The notes under the pieces are model-generated. The model did not search any database, had not been told where the DNA came from, and worked only from the letters and a program-made list of their open reading frames with translations. A program made the translations under genes and the position numbers. Source: SP197 sp965242595 (GTDB lineage: Bacteria > Pseudomonadota > Alphaproteobacteria > SP197). Taken from it: a stretch of DNA of 64,000 nt. The DNA is taken from positions 1,240,001 to 1,304,000 of the forward strand of contig OZ251464.1 of NCBI GenBank assembly GCA_965242595.1. Direction: 5' to 3'. How positions within the stretch are numbered: the first letter of the stretch is position 1; every line of letters starts with the position of its first letter. Below are positions 1-8,015 of this stretch, piece by piece.

Positions 1-666
1 GTGGCGCACCGGATCGATCGCAACCACCTTGGCGCCGCTTTCCTTCAGCCAGTGCCTGTGGGCGTGGGGGGCGCTGTGGCTGGGATTGGCGCCCCAGACC
101 AGGATGCAGGCGCTGTCCTGGGCCGTGCGCGGATCGAAGCCTGCCAGGCTGGTGCCGAAGACATAGTCCAGGGCGGTGTGGCCGGCGTTGTTGCAGATGG
201 TGTCGGGCGTGGCCTCGCATGCCCCCAGCCGCGCGAAGAAGCGTTCGGGAAAGCCGTTGGCGATGGTGGAGCAGGTGCCGGTGTAATGGCTGTGGAGGAT
301 CGTTTCCGGCCCATGGGTCCGCGCGATGGCTGCCAGCCGCTCCGCGATCGCGGCCAGCGCCTCGTCCCAGGTCAGCGGTTCGAAGCGTCCGCTTCCCTTG
401 GGGCCGGCGCGGCGCAGGGGATGCAGCAGGCGCGCCTCGGGGTCCAGCCAGACGCCGTTATAGGCGATGGCGCATTTTCCGCACAGCGCCCCACGGCTGA
501 CCGGATGGCCAGGATCCCCCAGCACGCGGGCGATGCGGCCGTCGCGTTTGACCACCGCGATGCCGCACCCGTCGTAGCAATCGCGAGGACAGGTCGTCTT
601 GACGATCTCGCGTCCGATCCCGTGCCCCTCCCATCGCGGCGCCGCCCCGATGGCGGCCCCATTCAT
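1..666 (-). CDS. Molybdopterin-dependent oxidoreductase, N-terminal part (runs off the left edge)
   Basis: This is the N-terminal 222 residues of a molybdopterin-bis-guanine-dinucleotide oxidoreductase of the formate dehydrogenase/nitrate reductase superfamily. Seen: a ferredoxin-like [4Fe-4S] motif near residues 26-34 (CPRDCYDGCG) and a fourth cysteine in GALCGKC about 32 residues later. After these come LTWDEAL and CNNAGHTALDYVFGT stretches, and VWGANPSH, typical of the start of the Mo/W-binding fold. The frame stays open to base 1, so the rest lies outside the window. The start is the ATG complementary to 664-666. The exact substrate cannot be told from this part. Tungstate transport genes and moaB elsewhere in the window fit with Mo/W cofactor use (inference). 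Confidence 0.85.
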   Translation of the reverse strand, partial: MNGAAIGAAPRWEGHGIGREIVKTTCPRDCYDGCGIAVVKRDGRIARVLGDPGHPVSRGALCGKCAIAYNGVWLDPEARLLHPLRRAGPKGSGRFEPLTWDEALAAIAERLAAIARTHGPETILHSHYTGTCSTIANGFPERFFARLGACEATPDTICNNAGHTALDYVFGTSLAGFDPRTAQDSACILVWGANPSHSAPHAHRHWLKESGAKVVAIDPVRH

Positions 667-714
667 GCTATCCCACCCTCGCCGGCGCGCAAGCCCACCG
701 CCCCCGGCCTGCCG

Positions 715-3700
715 TCAGGAAGCCTCGCGGCGGGCATAGAGTCGTTCCGCCCGGGCCATATCGACCGAGACCAGCTGCGAAACCCCGGCCTCGCCCATGG
801 TCACGCCGAACAGGCGGTCCATGCGGGCCATGGTCATGCGGTGGTGGGTGATGATCAGAAATCGGATGCGGCCGGGGCGGGCGAACTCGTCCAGCAGGTC
901 GCAGAAACGCTCGACATTGGCATCGTCCAGAGAGGCATCGACCTCGTCCAGCACGCAGAGCGGCGACGGGTTGGTGAGGAACAGGGCGAACACCAGGGCG
1001 ATGGCCGTCAGCGCCTGCTCGCCCCCCGACAGCAGCGACAGCGCCTGCAACCGCTTGCCCGAGGGGCTGGCCTCGATCTCCAGACCGGCTTCCAGCGGGT
1101 CGTCGCCGGCGGTCATCTTCAGCCGCGCATGGCCGCCGAACAGGCGCGTGAACAGGCGCTGGAAATGGCCGTCGATCTCTTCGAAGGCGGCCTTCAGGCG
1201 CTGCCGGCCTTCGCGGTCCAGTTCGGCGATGCCGTGCCGCAGGCGGGCGATGGCGGCCTCCAGGTCGGCGCGTTCGGCGATCATGGCGGAAAGGCGGCGC
1301 TCGATCTGGTCGGCCTCGCCCTCGGCGCGCAGATTCACCGCCCCCATGCCGTCGCGCTCCTGCGCCAGGCGGCGCCAGCTCCGCTCCAGATCCTCGGCCG
1401 TTCCCAGCCGTTCGCCTTCGCCCCGCGCCGCCAGCGCTTCGGGCGCCAGCTGCAGCCGCTCGCCGATGCGCCGGGCGATCTCGTCGGCCGCCTGGCGCGC
1501 CCGTTCCACGGCGCCGCTGCCATGGGCGCGTTCCTCACGGCGGTCGGCCAGGCGCCCTTCGGCCTCGCGCAGGGCGCGGTCCGCCGCCGCCAGCGCGTTC
1601 TCGGCCTCCGCCCGGCGGTCGCTGGCGCGGCGGTGCCCGGCCTCGGCCGCCGCCAGCTTTTCGGCCAGCGCCTGGCGCTGGCGGGCGATGCAGGCGGGCT
1701 GCGCCGCCAGCGCCTCCTGCTCGCGGCGCCCGTCCTTGCGCTGGCGCTCCAGCCCGGCGATGCGGGCGCGGGCGCTCTTTGCCCGTTCCTGCCAGGATTT
1801 TCGCTCGCGAGCGATGGCCGCCAGCCGCGCGCGGCGCAATGCGGCCTCGTTGCCCAGGCGGTCGTGCTCGCCCTGGCGGCCGGTCAGCAGCTCGCGCTGG
1901 CGCCGCAACTCGCCGCGCAGGGCATCCAGCCCGTCGTCGGCGTCCGCCGGCGGCATGGCGGCCAGCTCGCGCGCCGTCCGCTCCCGCCCGGCGGCGATCT
2001 CGTCCCGCTCGGCGGCGATGCGCCGGGCGATGGCGGCAAAATCGCGCCTTCTGGCGGCGGCGGCCTCCATGCGGTCCTCCTGCCGCCGCCGCGCTTCGCG
2101 GGCCTGCGCCAGCGCCCGGGTGGCCCTGTCGTCGCTGTGGCGGGCGCCGTCCTCGCCATCGCTGGCTTGCGCCAGGGCGGCGCCGGCGGCGCCCAGCGCC
2201 TGCGCCGCCTCCTCCCTGGCGCGGGTGGCGGCGGCGATCTCGCCCGCCAGCGCCTGCAGCCGCGCGCGGCGCGCCAGACGCGCGGCGGCCCCGTCGCCGG
2301 CCCGGCGGTGAACGAAACCGTCCCAGCGCCAAAGCCGGCCAGAACGGCTGGCCAGGCGCTGGCCGGGCTTCAGCAGGCGCGCCAGCCGGTCGCCATCGCC
2401 ATCCGCCACGATGCCGGTCAGGGCCAGGCGCCGCGCCAGCTCCGGCGGCGCCCGGACATGGCGGCTCAGCGGCTCGGCGCCGGTGGGCAGGGCAGGGGCG
2501 TTCTCCAGCGGCGGCAGCAGAGTCCAGCCGGCCGCCGCGTCCTGGCCCAGCGGAGCGTCCAGATCGTCGCCCAGGGCCGCGCCCAGGGCCGCCTCGCAGC
2601 CCTCCGCTACCTGCAAGCTGTCCAGAACGGGCGCGCCGGCCTCGTCCGGCCCGGCCAGGGCGGCCAGCGCGTCCCGTTCCGCCCGCAGCCCGGCCAGCGC
2701 CGCCTCGGTGTCGCGCATATGGGCGCGGCAGGCGTCTTCCCGCTGGCGTCCTGCGCGCGCCGCTTGCCGGGCGGCCTCCAGGCCGCGCCTGGCGGCCGCC
2801 AGCGCCTTTTCGGTTTCGGCCTCCACGCTCTTCAGACGGGCGGCGCTCTCGCCATCACCGCCTTCCAGGCGCTCTTGCCCGGCGGCGATCTCGCCCGCCT
2901 GGCTCTCCAGGCGGGCGCGGCGGCGGTCGAGTTCGGCGGCGCGTTCTTCCAGCGCCCGGCGCGCGGCCTGGCGCCGCGCCCGTTCTTCGGCCAGGGCGGT
3001 CGCCTGCGCTTCCAGGGCGGCGGCTGTGGCTGCGGCCTGTTCCAGCGCGGCCCGCGCCGCGTCCATGGCCGCATCCTCGCCCGCCCGCAACTGCGTCAGG
3101 CGCGCCTCTTCCTGCCCCAGCCCGGCCAGGGCGCGCCCGGCATCGTCATCCAGCGTGGCTTCCCGCTCCAGGTCGGCGCCGATCCGCTCCAGCTGCCGGG
3201 CCAGGTCGCGGCGCCGATCCTCCAGCCGGTCATCCTCCGCGTCCAGCGCCACGCCGGCCAGCCGCAGCTCGCCCAGGGCGCCGCCGGCCTGCGTCTCGCC
3301 CGTTCGCGCCGGCGCCAGGGCGGCGGTGGCTTCGGCCTGGCGGGTCGCCGCCGCCGCCGCCAGGCGGGTGGCCTGCTCCAGGGCGGCCTGCACCGCCGCC
3401 AGCGCCCGTTCGCTCGAAGCCAGCGCCGCCCGGGCGTCCTGCCAGCGGCGCAGCAGCCAGCGCCCTTCGGCCGCGCGGATGCGCTCGCCCAGGCGGCGAT
3501 AGCGCCTGGCCTGGCGCGCCTGGCGCTGCAAGGCGTGCAGCTGCTCTTCCAGCCCGCCTGCGGCATCGCCCAGCCGTTCCAGATTGGTTTCGGCGGCGGC
3601 CAGCCGCAGCTCCACCTCGTGGCGGCGCGCCTGCAGGCCGGCGATCCCCGCCGCCTCCTCCAGCACCTGGCGCCGGGCCTGGGGGCGGGCGCGGATCAGG

Positions 3701-4155
3701 GCGGCGATGCGGTCCTGGCCCACCAGGCCGGAACTGCGGATGCCGGTCGCCATATCGGCGAACAGCAGCTGCACGTCGCGGGCGCGGGCTTCGGCGCCGT
3801 TGATGCGATAGCCGCTGGCCCCGGCGCCGCGCTGGATGCGCCGCGCCACCTCCACCTCTTCGCCGCCGTTCCAGGCGGCCGGCGCGTCGCGCCCGCGGTT
3901 GTCCAGGGAAAGCGTCACCTCGGCAACATTGCGGGGTGGGCGCGATTCGCTGCCGGAAAAGATGACATCGTCCATGCCGGCCCCGCGCATCTTGCGGGCC
4001 GAGGCTTCGCCCATCGCCCACAGCAGCGCCTCCAGCAGATTGGATTTGCCGCAGCCATTGGGGCCGACGATCCCCGTCAGCCCCGGCGCGATCGCCAGTT
4101 CCGTGGCATCGACGAAGGATTTGAAGCCGCTCAGCCGCAGGCGGGAGAAATGCAC
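715..4155 (-). CDS. smc: Chromosome segregation protein SMC
   Basis: SMC ATPase, the core of the bacterial condensin complex with ScpA and ScpB (both encoded near 60.6-62.0 kb). At 1146 residues it has the usual length. Walker A is GPNGCGKSN at residues 31-39. Long Ala/Arg/Glu-rich coiled coils flank a hinge region around residues 480-600. The C-terminal head has the signature LSLLSGGEQ and Walker B CVLDEVDASLDDAN. The GTG start (complement of 4153-4155) puts the family-typical VHFSRLRLSGFKSF at the N-terminus and has a GGGAAAGG-type ribosome site just upstream. A longer in-frame extension would run through the DsbA-like gene and is not credible. It is the third gene of a DciA - DsbA-like - smc block, an order common in alphaproteobacteria. 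Confidence 0.95.
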   Translation of the reverse strand: MHFSRLRLSGFKSFVDATELAIAPGLTGIVGPNGCGKSNLLEALLWAMGEASARKMRGAGMDDVIFSGSESRPPRNVAEVTLSLDNRGRDAPAAWNGGEEVEVARRIQRGAGASGYRINGAEARARDVQLLFADMATGIRSSGLVGQDRIAALIRARPQARRQVLEEAAGIAGLQARRHEVELRLAAAETNLERLGDAAGGLEEQLHALQRQARQARRYRRLGERIRAAEGRWLLRRWQDARAALASSERALAAVQAALEQATRLAAAAATRQAEATAALAPARTGETQAGGALGELRLAGVALDAEDDRLEDRRRDLARQLERIGADLEREATLDDDAGRALAGLGQEEARLTQLRAGEDAAMDAARAALEQAAATAAALEAQATALAEERARRQAARRALEERAAELDRRRARLESQAGEIAAGQERLEGGDGESAARLKSVEAETEKALAAARRGLEAARQAARAGRQREDACRAHMRDTEAALAGLRAERDALAALAGPDEAGAPVLDSLQVAEGCEAALGAALGDDLDAPLGQDAAAGWTLLPPLENAPALPTGAEPLSRHVRAPPELARRLALTGIVADGDGDRLARLLKPGQRLASRSGRLWRWDGFVHRRAGDGAAARLARRARLQALAGEIAAATRAREEAAQALGAAGAALAQASDGEDGARHSDDRATRALAQAREARRRQEDRMEAAAARRRDFAAIARRIAAERDEIAAGRERTARELAAMPPADADDGLDALRGELRRQRELLTGRQGEHDRLGNEAALRRARLAAIARERKSWQERAKSARARIAGLERQRKDGRREQEALAAQPACIARQRQALAEKLAAAEAGHRRASDRRAEAENALAAADRALREAEGRLADRREERAHGSGAVERARQAADEIARRIGERLQLAPEALAARGEGERLGTAEDLERSWRRLAQERDGMGAVNLRAEGEADQIERRLSAMIAERADLEAAIARLRHGIAELDREGRQRLKAAFEEIDGHFQRLFTRLFGGHARLKMTAGDDPLEAGLEIEASPSGKRLQALSLLSGGEQALTAIALVFALFLTNPSPLCVLDEVDASLDDANVERFCDLLDEFARPGRIRFLIITHHRMTMARMDRLFGVTMGEAGVSQLVSVDMARAERLYARREAS

Positions 4156-4220
4156 CTTGCCTTTCCCGGCATGCCAGCTGTGGCGAGGCTCATGGCGGCT
4201 GGAACGGCCCCCGGCATGGT

Positions 4221-4826
4221 TCAGCCATCGCCTTCGATGGCCCGCAGCAGGCGGTCGAACTGTTCGAACGAGAGATGGCCGGCATGAACCTCGCCAGCGA
4301 TGACGAAGGTGGGGGTCGAGCGGATGTCGTATCTGCGGTCGCCGTCCAGCCGCACGGCCAGAATGCCATCCACGATCGCCCGGTTTTCCAGGCAGGCGGC
4401 AACCATATCCGGCGGCTGGCCGCTCATGCGCAGGATGCGTTCGATGGCCGCCACCGCGTCCGCCGCATGGGCCCAGCTGTGCTGGGTTTCGAACAGGACA
4501 TGGATGAAGGAGAAGAACCGCTCGCGCCCGGCGCAGCGGGCGATGGCGGCGGCGGTCAGCGCCGCCCGGTCCAGGGGAAATTCGCGAAACACCAGCCGGG
4601 CACGCCCGGTGTCCAGATAGCGCTCCTTCAGCAGCGGCAGGGTGTCGAGGTGAAAGGCGGCGCAGTGATGGCAGGTCATCGAGGCGTATTCCACGATCTC
4701 GATGGGGGCGTCGCCATCGCCCAGCACCATGTCGGGCAGGGGCGCGCTGTCCTGGGCCGTCGCGTGGGCAAAGGGCCATGCCGCGCCGGCGGCAGCGGTG
4801 GCCAGAAACCGGCGTCGTTGCAGCAA
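4221..4826 (-). CDS. DsbA-family thiol:disulfide oxidoreductase, exported
   Basis: Periplasmic thioredoxin-fold protein of 201 residues. The N-terminus (LQRRRFLATAAAGAAW) looks like a Tat-type signal peptide (RRxFL). The active site is MTCHHCAAFH, i.e. CHHC rather than the CPHC of E. coli DsbA. STPTFVIAGEV supplies the cis-proline loop (TPT). The chosen start is TTG at 4824-4826, preceded by GGGAGAG; in-frame sequence further upstream overlaps the DciA-like gene and has no family features. DsbA-like proteins of this type next to smc are known in alphaproteobacteria. They are expected to form or shuffle disulfides in exported proteins and could be reoxidised by DsbB (38.3 kb). Confidence 0.85.
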   Translation of the reverse strand: MLQRRRFLATAAAGAAWPFAHATAQDSAPLPDMVLGDGDAPIEIVEYASMTCHHCAAFHLDTLPLLKERYLDTGRARLVFREFPLDRAALTAAAIARCAGRERFFSFIHVLFETQHSWAHAADAVAAIERILRMSGQPPDMVAACLENRAIVDGILAVRLDGDRRYDIRSTPTFVIAGEVHAGHLSFEQFDRLLRAIEGDG

Positions 4827-4888
4827 GGTCTCTCTCCCGGAAGGCAGGGCCGCCAGGCGGCCAGTATAGGGCGCGCGAATCGGGCCTC

Positions 4889-5449
4889 TCAAGGGCGCTC
4901 TCCGGCCTCTGCCGGCGCTCCCTCTGTGGATGAATCTCGCGGCTGCGGCGCGGCGCCCAGCACGGCGCGTCCCAGCCGCCTCAGGGCCTGGCGCAGGTCG
5001 TCGCGGTCGATGGCGGCGATCCTGTCCTCCAGCCAGCGCGCCTCGGCGGCGGCCAGTGGCCGCAGCCGCACCGTCGGCGGCGCCCGTCGGCGGCGGATAT
5101 CGCCCTGGCGCAGCTTCAGGCGCCTCACGGCGCGGTGGCCGAAAAAGGTGGCGATCCGCTCCAGCAGCTGCGGTTCCAGATGCTGCAATTCCAGCGCGAA
5201 GGCAGGCGCCACGCGCAGGCTGAGAACGCCGTCGCGGCTCAGCCGTTCCGGCTGGCAGATCGCGGCCACCCGCTCCCCCGCCACCGCCGCCCACTCGGCG
5301 ACCAGGCTGGCTTCGGCAAAGCCGAAACGGCGCCAGGCCGCCGGCACCGCCCGAGGCAGAAGCTGCCCGGCGCGCAGGGGATGGCGGCGGCGCCTGTCGC
5401 CGCCGTTCTGTTGGCGCTGGCCGGCGCGGTTGTTCCTGCCTGCCGCCAT
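4889..5449 (-). CDS. DUF721/DciA-like protein (putative replicative helicase loader)
   Basis: 186-residue basic protein. The segment FAEASLVAEWAAVAGERVAA, followed by a core ending LLERIATFFGHRAVRRLKLRQGD, matches the DUF721/DciA fold (a KH-like DNA-binding domain). DciA proteins help load DnaB in bacteria lacking DnaC. The C-terminal tail is Arg/Glu-rich and probably disordered. The ATG start (complement of 5447-5449) follows GGAGAGG. The neighbours, mutY divergent and DsbA-like/smc downstream, are the standard alphaproteobacterial context and support the call. Confidence 0.75.
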   Translation of the reverse strand: MAAGRNNRAGQRQQNGGDRRRRHPLRAGQLLPRAVPAAWRRFGFAEASLVAEWAAVAGERVAAICQPERLSRDGVLSLRVAPAFALELQHLEPQLLERIATFFGHRAVRRLKLRQGDIRRRRAPPTVRLRPLAAAEARWLEDRIAAIDRDDLRQALRRLGRAVLGAAPQPRDSSTEGAPAEAGERP

Positions 5450-5527
5450 CCTCTCCGCCCCACTTCGTCGCGCCCGCCATCCTGCCGCCAGCGAAGCGGG
5501 CCGATAGCGGGCTAATATGGCACCGCC

Positions 5528-6667
5528 ATGGCGCAACCGCACCCCGCAGACCTGCTGGCCTGGTACGACATCCACCGCCGCCGCCTGCCGTGGCGGGCCG
5601 GGCCGGGCCAGCGCGCCGATCCCTACCGCGTCTGGCTTTCCGAAACCATGTTGCAGCAGACCACGGTGGCGGCCGTCATCCCCTATTTCCACGCCTTCGT
5701 GGCACGCTGGCCGAATCTGGCCAGCCTGGCCGCCGCCCCGCGCCAGGAGGTGATGGCCGCCTGGTCGGGCCTGGGCTATTACGCCCGCGCCAGGCGCCTC
5801 CACGCCTGCGCCCGCCATGTGGCAGAGCGGCTGGGCGGCGCCTTTCCCCGCACGCCGGACGAGCTCGCCCGCCTGCCGGGCATCGGCCCCTATACGGCGG
5901 GGGCCATCGCCGCCATCGCCTTCGGCCACAGGGCGGCGGCCATCGACAGCCATGCGCGGCGCATCGCCGCCAGGCTGCTGGCCATCGATCTGCCGCCCGC
6001 TGCCGCCGCCTCGCGCATCCGCCGCTTCGTCCAGGCGCTGGTTCCCGGCGACCGGCCAGGCGATTTCGCCCAGGCGCTGATGGATCTGGGCGCCGCCGTC
6101 TGCACGCCGCGCAAGCCCGCCTGCCAGGCGTGCCCGTGGCAGCGCGCCTGCGCCGCCCACCGCACCGGCAGGGCGGGCGAACTGCCGCCCCCCGCCCGCC
6201 GCCGCCAGCGCCCCCTGCAGCACGCCCTGGCCTTCTGGCTGCGGGCGGGCGATGGCAGGGTGCTGCTGTGCTTCAGGGCCGATAATGGCCTGCTGGGCGG
6301 GATGCTGGAGCTGCCCTCCACCCCCTGGCGCCAGCGCCCCTGGGGCCTGGACGAGGCCCGCCGCCATGCCCCTTGCCCCGGCCCCTGGCGGCTGCTGGCG
6401 GGTGGCGTGCGCCATGTCTTCACCCATCTCGAGGTGGAATTGCGCCTGGCGGTGCTGGAGGTGGGCGCGGCCGGCTGCGAAGGCATCTGGCATCGCCCGG
6501 AAGGCGGCGAGCGGCTGCCTTTGCCGACCATGACCCGCAAGCTCATCCGTCACGCCCTGGCCGCGCCCCCGGCCGGGCGATCTGGGCGATCTGGGCGGTC
6601 TGGGCGGTCTGGGCGTCCTGGGCGATCTGGGCCACCGGACGGAACGACAGCCGGTGATGGCGGGTGA
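5528..6667 (+). CDS. mutY: A/G-specific adenine DNA glycosylase MutY
   Basis: Removes adenine mispaired with 8-oxoguanine in base excision repair. In the N-terminal HhH-GPD domain, WLSETMLQQTTV carries the catalytic Glu (residue 39), the helix-hairpin-helix is LPGIGPYTAGA (116-126), and the catalytic Asp is residue 140. The [4Fe-4S] cysteines are C192, C199, C202 and C208 (C-x6-C-x2-C-x5-C). The C-terminal Nudix-like 8-oxoG recognition domain shows GVRHVFTHLEVELRL. The last ~25 residues are a Gly-Arg-Ser repeat encoded by a 9-bp tandem repeat that also encodes the end of rnhB on the other strand; the two genes overlap by 125 bp. It is divergent from the DciA-like gene. Confidence 0.95.
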   Translation: MAQPHPADLLAWYDIHRRRLPWRAGPGQRADPYRVWLSETMLQQTTVAAVIPYFHAFVARWPNLASLAAAPRQEVMAAWSGLGYYARARRLHACARHVAERLGGAFPRTPDELARLPGIGPYTAGAIAAIAFGHRAAAIDSHARRIAARLLAIDLPPAAAASRIRRFVQALVPGDRPGDFAQALMDLGAAVCTPRKPACQACPWQRACAAHRTGRAGELPPPARRRQRPLQHALAFWLRAGDGRVLLCFRADNGLLGGMLELPSTPWRQRPWGLDEARRHAPCPGPWRLLAGGVRHVFTHLEVELRLAVLEVGAAGCEGIWHRPEGGERLPLPTMTRKLIRHALAAPPAGRSGRSGRSGRSGRPGRSGPPDGTTAGDGG

Positions 6668-7247
6668 CGCCCAGGCGCTCCAGGGCGCGGCGGTGTTCCT
6701 GCGTGCCATAGCCGGCATTGCGCTCCCAGCCATAGCCGGGATGCTCGCGGGCCAGCGCGGCCATGATGCCGTCGCGCGTCACCTTGGCGACGATGGAGGC
6801 GGCCGCGATGGAAAGCGCGCGCCTGTCGCCCTTCACCACCGCCGTGGCCGGGCAGGGCAGGCGGGGCAGGCGGTTGCCGTCCACCAGGGCGTGGGCCGGC
6901 GGGAAGGGCAGGGCGCAGAGCGCGCGCCGCATCGCCAGCAATGCGGCCGCCAGCACGTTCAGCCGCTGGATTTCGGCGACGCTGGCCATGCCCACGGCCA
7001 AGGTAGCCCGCTGACGCAGCTGCGCGAACAGCGCCTCGCGCCGCGCTTTGGGCAGCCGCTTGGAATCGTCCAGGCCGGGTGGGATGGCGGCGGCATCCAG
7101 CACCACGGCGGCCGCCACCACCGGCCCCGCCCACGGCCCGCGCCCGGCCTCGTCGATGCCGGCCACCGGGGCCGGCAGCCCCCGCTCCAGCGTGAGATCG
7201 GGCGTCAGGTCGGGCGTCGGACCGGGTGTCGGATCGGGGCGCGCCAA
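6543..7247 (-). CDS. rnhB: Ribonuclease HII
   Basis: Cleaves RNA of RNA-DNA hybrids and single ribonucleotides in DNA. IDEAGRGPWAGP (residues 31-42) provides the Asp-Glu metal ligands, LDDSKRL is the conserved substrate loop, and AAASIVAKVTRD and HPGYGWERNAGYGT are the usual C-terminal motifs. The 234 residues include a Pro/Thr-Asp-rich N-terminal extension (repeated TPDLT units) and a C-terminal tail of Ala-Gln-x triplets. The tail is written by the same 9-bp repeat that gives MutY its Gly-Arg-Ser tail. The 3' overlap with mutY is 125 bp, tail to tail. Confidence 0.93.
   Translation of the reverse strand: MARPDPTPGPTPDLTPDLTLERGLPAPVAGIDEAGRGPWAGPVVAAAVVLDAAAIPPGLDDSKRLPKARREALFAQLRQRATLAVGMASVAEIQRLNVLAAALLAMRRALCALPFPPAHALVDGNRLPRLPCPATAVVKGDRRALSIAAASIVAKVTRDGIMAALAREHPGYGWERNAGYGTQEHRRALERLGVTRHHRLSFRPVAQIAQDAQTAQTAQIAQIARPGARPGRDG
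6575..6628. repeat. 9-bp tandem repeat (six copies) in the mutY/rnhB 3' overlap
   Basis: Six contiguous units of GGGCGATCT or close variants (GGGCGGTCT, GGGCGTCCT) start at 6575, 6584, 6593, 6602, 6611 and 6620. The unit is three codons long, so it is open on both strands. It reads Gly-Arg-Ser/Pro triplets in MutY and Ala-Gln-Ile/Asp/Thr triplets in RNase HII. Copy number can therefore change without breaking either gene. Confidence 0.9.
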
Positions 7248-7253
7248 GGCGGT

Positions 7254-7652
7254 TCAGTGGGCGGTCCGGGCGCTGGCGATATCGGTGCGGGCGAAATCGG
7301 CGCCCTTGAACAGCAGCGGCTCGCCGGTCGTCCTGGCCAGCGCATAGGCCAGGCAGTCGCCGAAATTCAGCCCCGCCGGACGGTTGCCCTTGCCGAAGCG
7401 CCGCCAGGCGCGGCGCGCGGCGGCGGCATGCTCGGGCGTGACGGCCTCCAAGGCGATCGCCGCTTTCTCCAGCAAGGCATCGAGTTCCCGGCCCGCCACC
7501 GGCCCGCCCCTGCTCTCGACCGCCAGCGCGGCTTCCAGCAACGCCAGCGCCGACATGCGGCGGGGCCATGCCGCCGCTATCGCATGTTCGTAACGTGCCG
7601 CATCCGGCGCGCCCAGCAGAATGGCAAGAATCGCCGATCTATCGACGATCAT
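7254..7652 (-). CDS. PIN-domain toxin, VapC-like
   Basis: 132-residue PIN-domain ribonuclease, probable toxin. Acidic active-site positions are visible: VDRSAILAILL at the N-terminus (Asp4), ALLEAAL mid-protein, and NFGDCLAYALA with LLFKGADF near the C-terminus. It matches VapC proteins whose partner is a PSK/VapB-type antitoxin. It overlaps the upstream antitoxin gene by four bases (ATGA), so translation is likely coupled. Confidence 0.85.
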   Translation of the reverse strand: MIVDRSAILAILLGAPDAARYEHAIAAAWPRRMSALALLEAALAVESRGGPVAGRELDALLEKAAIALEAVTPEHAAAARRAWRRFGKGNRPAGLNFGDCLAYALARTTGEPLLFKGADFARTDIASARTAH

Positions 7653-7912
7653 CTGGGCAGCCCCCTGTCGTCGTAGAGCAGGTCGCCATGCTCTACGGAG
7701 GCAGGCCCCGGCCCCAGCAGACGGGCGCAGCGTTGTCCGATGGCGTGCAGCTCCCGAGCCAGGGCGTCCACCCCGCGGCGGCGCCTTTCACGCTCCAGCC
7801 GCTCCTTCAGCGCAACGGTCATGGCACCCGTCATCGTCTCACCGGTTATCTGCGCCAGTTCGCGAGCCAGCCGGCAGGTCTCGTCGTTCTCGATGTCGAG
7901 GCCCATCGCCAA
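7649..7912 (-). CDS. VapB-like antitoxin
   Basis: 87-residue protein. The N-terminal half (LDIENDETCRLARELAQITG) matches the PSK/VapB family of ribbon-helix-helix-type antitoxins. A basic helix (KERLERERRRRG) and a toxin-binding tail follow. It lies directly upstream of the PIN toxin with a 4-bp overlap, the classical antitoxin-first order. It is expected to neutralise the toxin and repress its own promoter in the ~100 bp before 8016 (inference). Confidence 0.8.
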   Translation of the reverse strand: MAMGLDIENDETCRLARELAQITGETMTGAMTVALKERLERERRRRGVDALARELHAIGQRCARLLGPGPASVEHGDLLYDDRGLPR

Positions 7913-8015
7913 ACCGCAGGCAGGCGTTGGACATCGCTTTCGCCATCTACCATGTCGTGTGCGCCCACAACACCCCTCGGATGCGCCGTCGCCTTGCGGT
8001 GCGTCCCGCGGGCGC

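Noticed and set aside
1..4287. A 1428-codon open frame on the plus strand across smc
   Set aside because: It is antisense to smc, has Gly/Gln/Arg/Ala-biased low-complexity sequence and no domain; high GC removes stops from the complementary frame.
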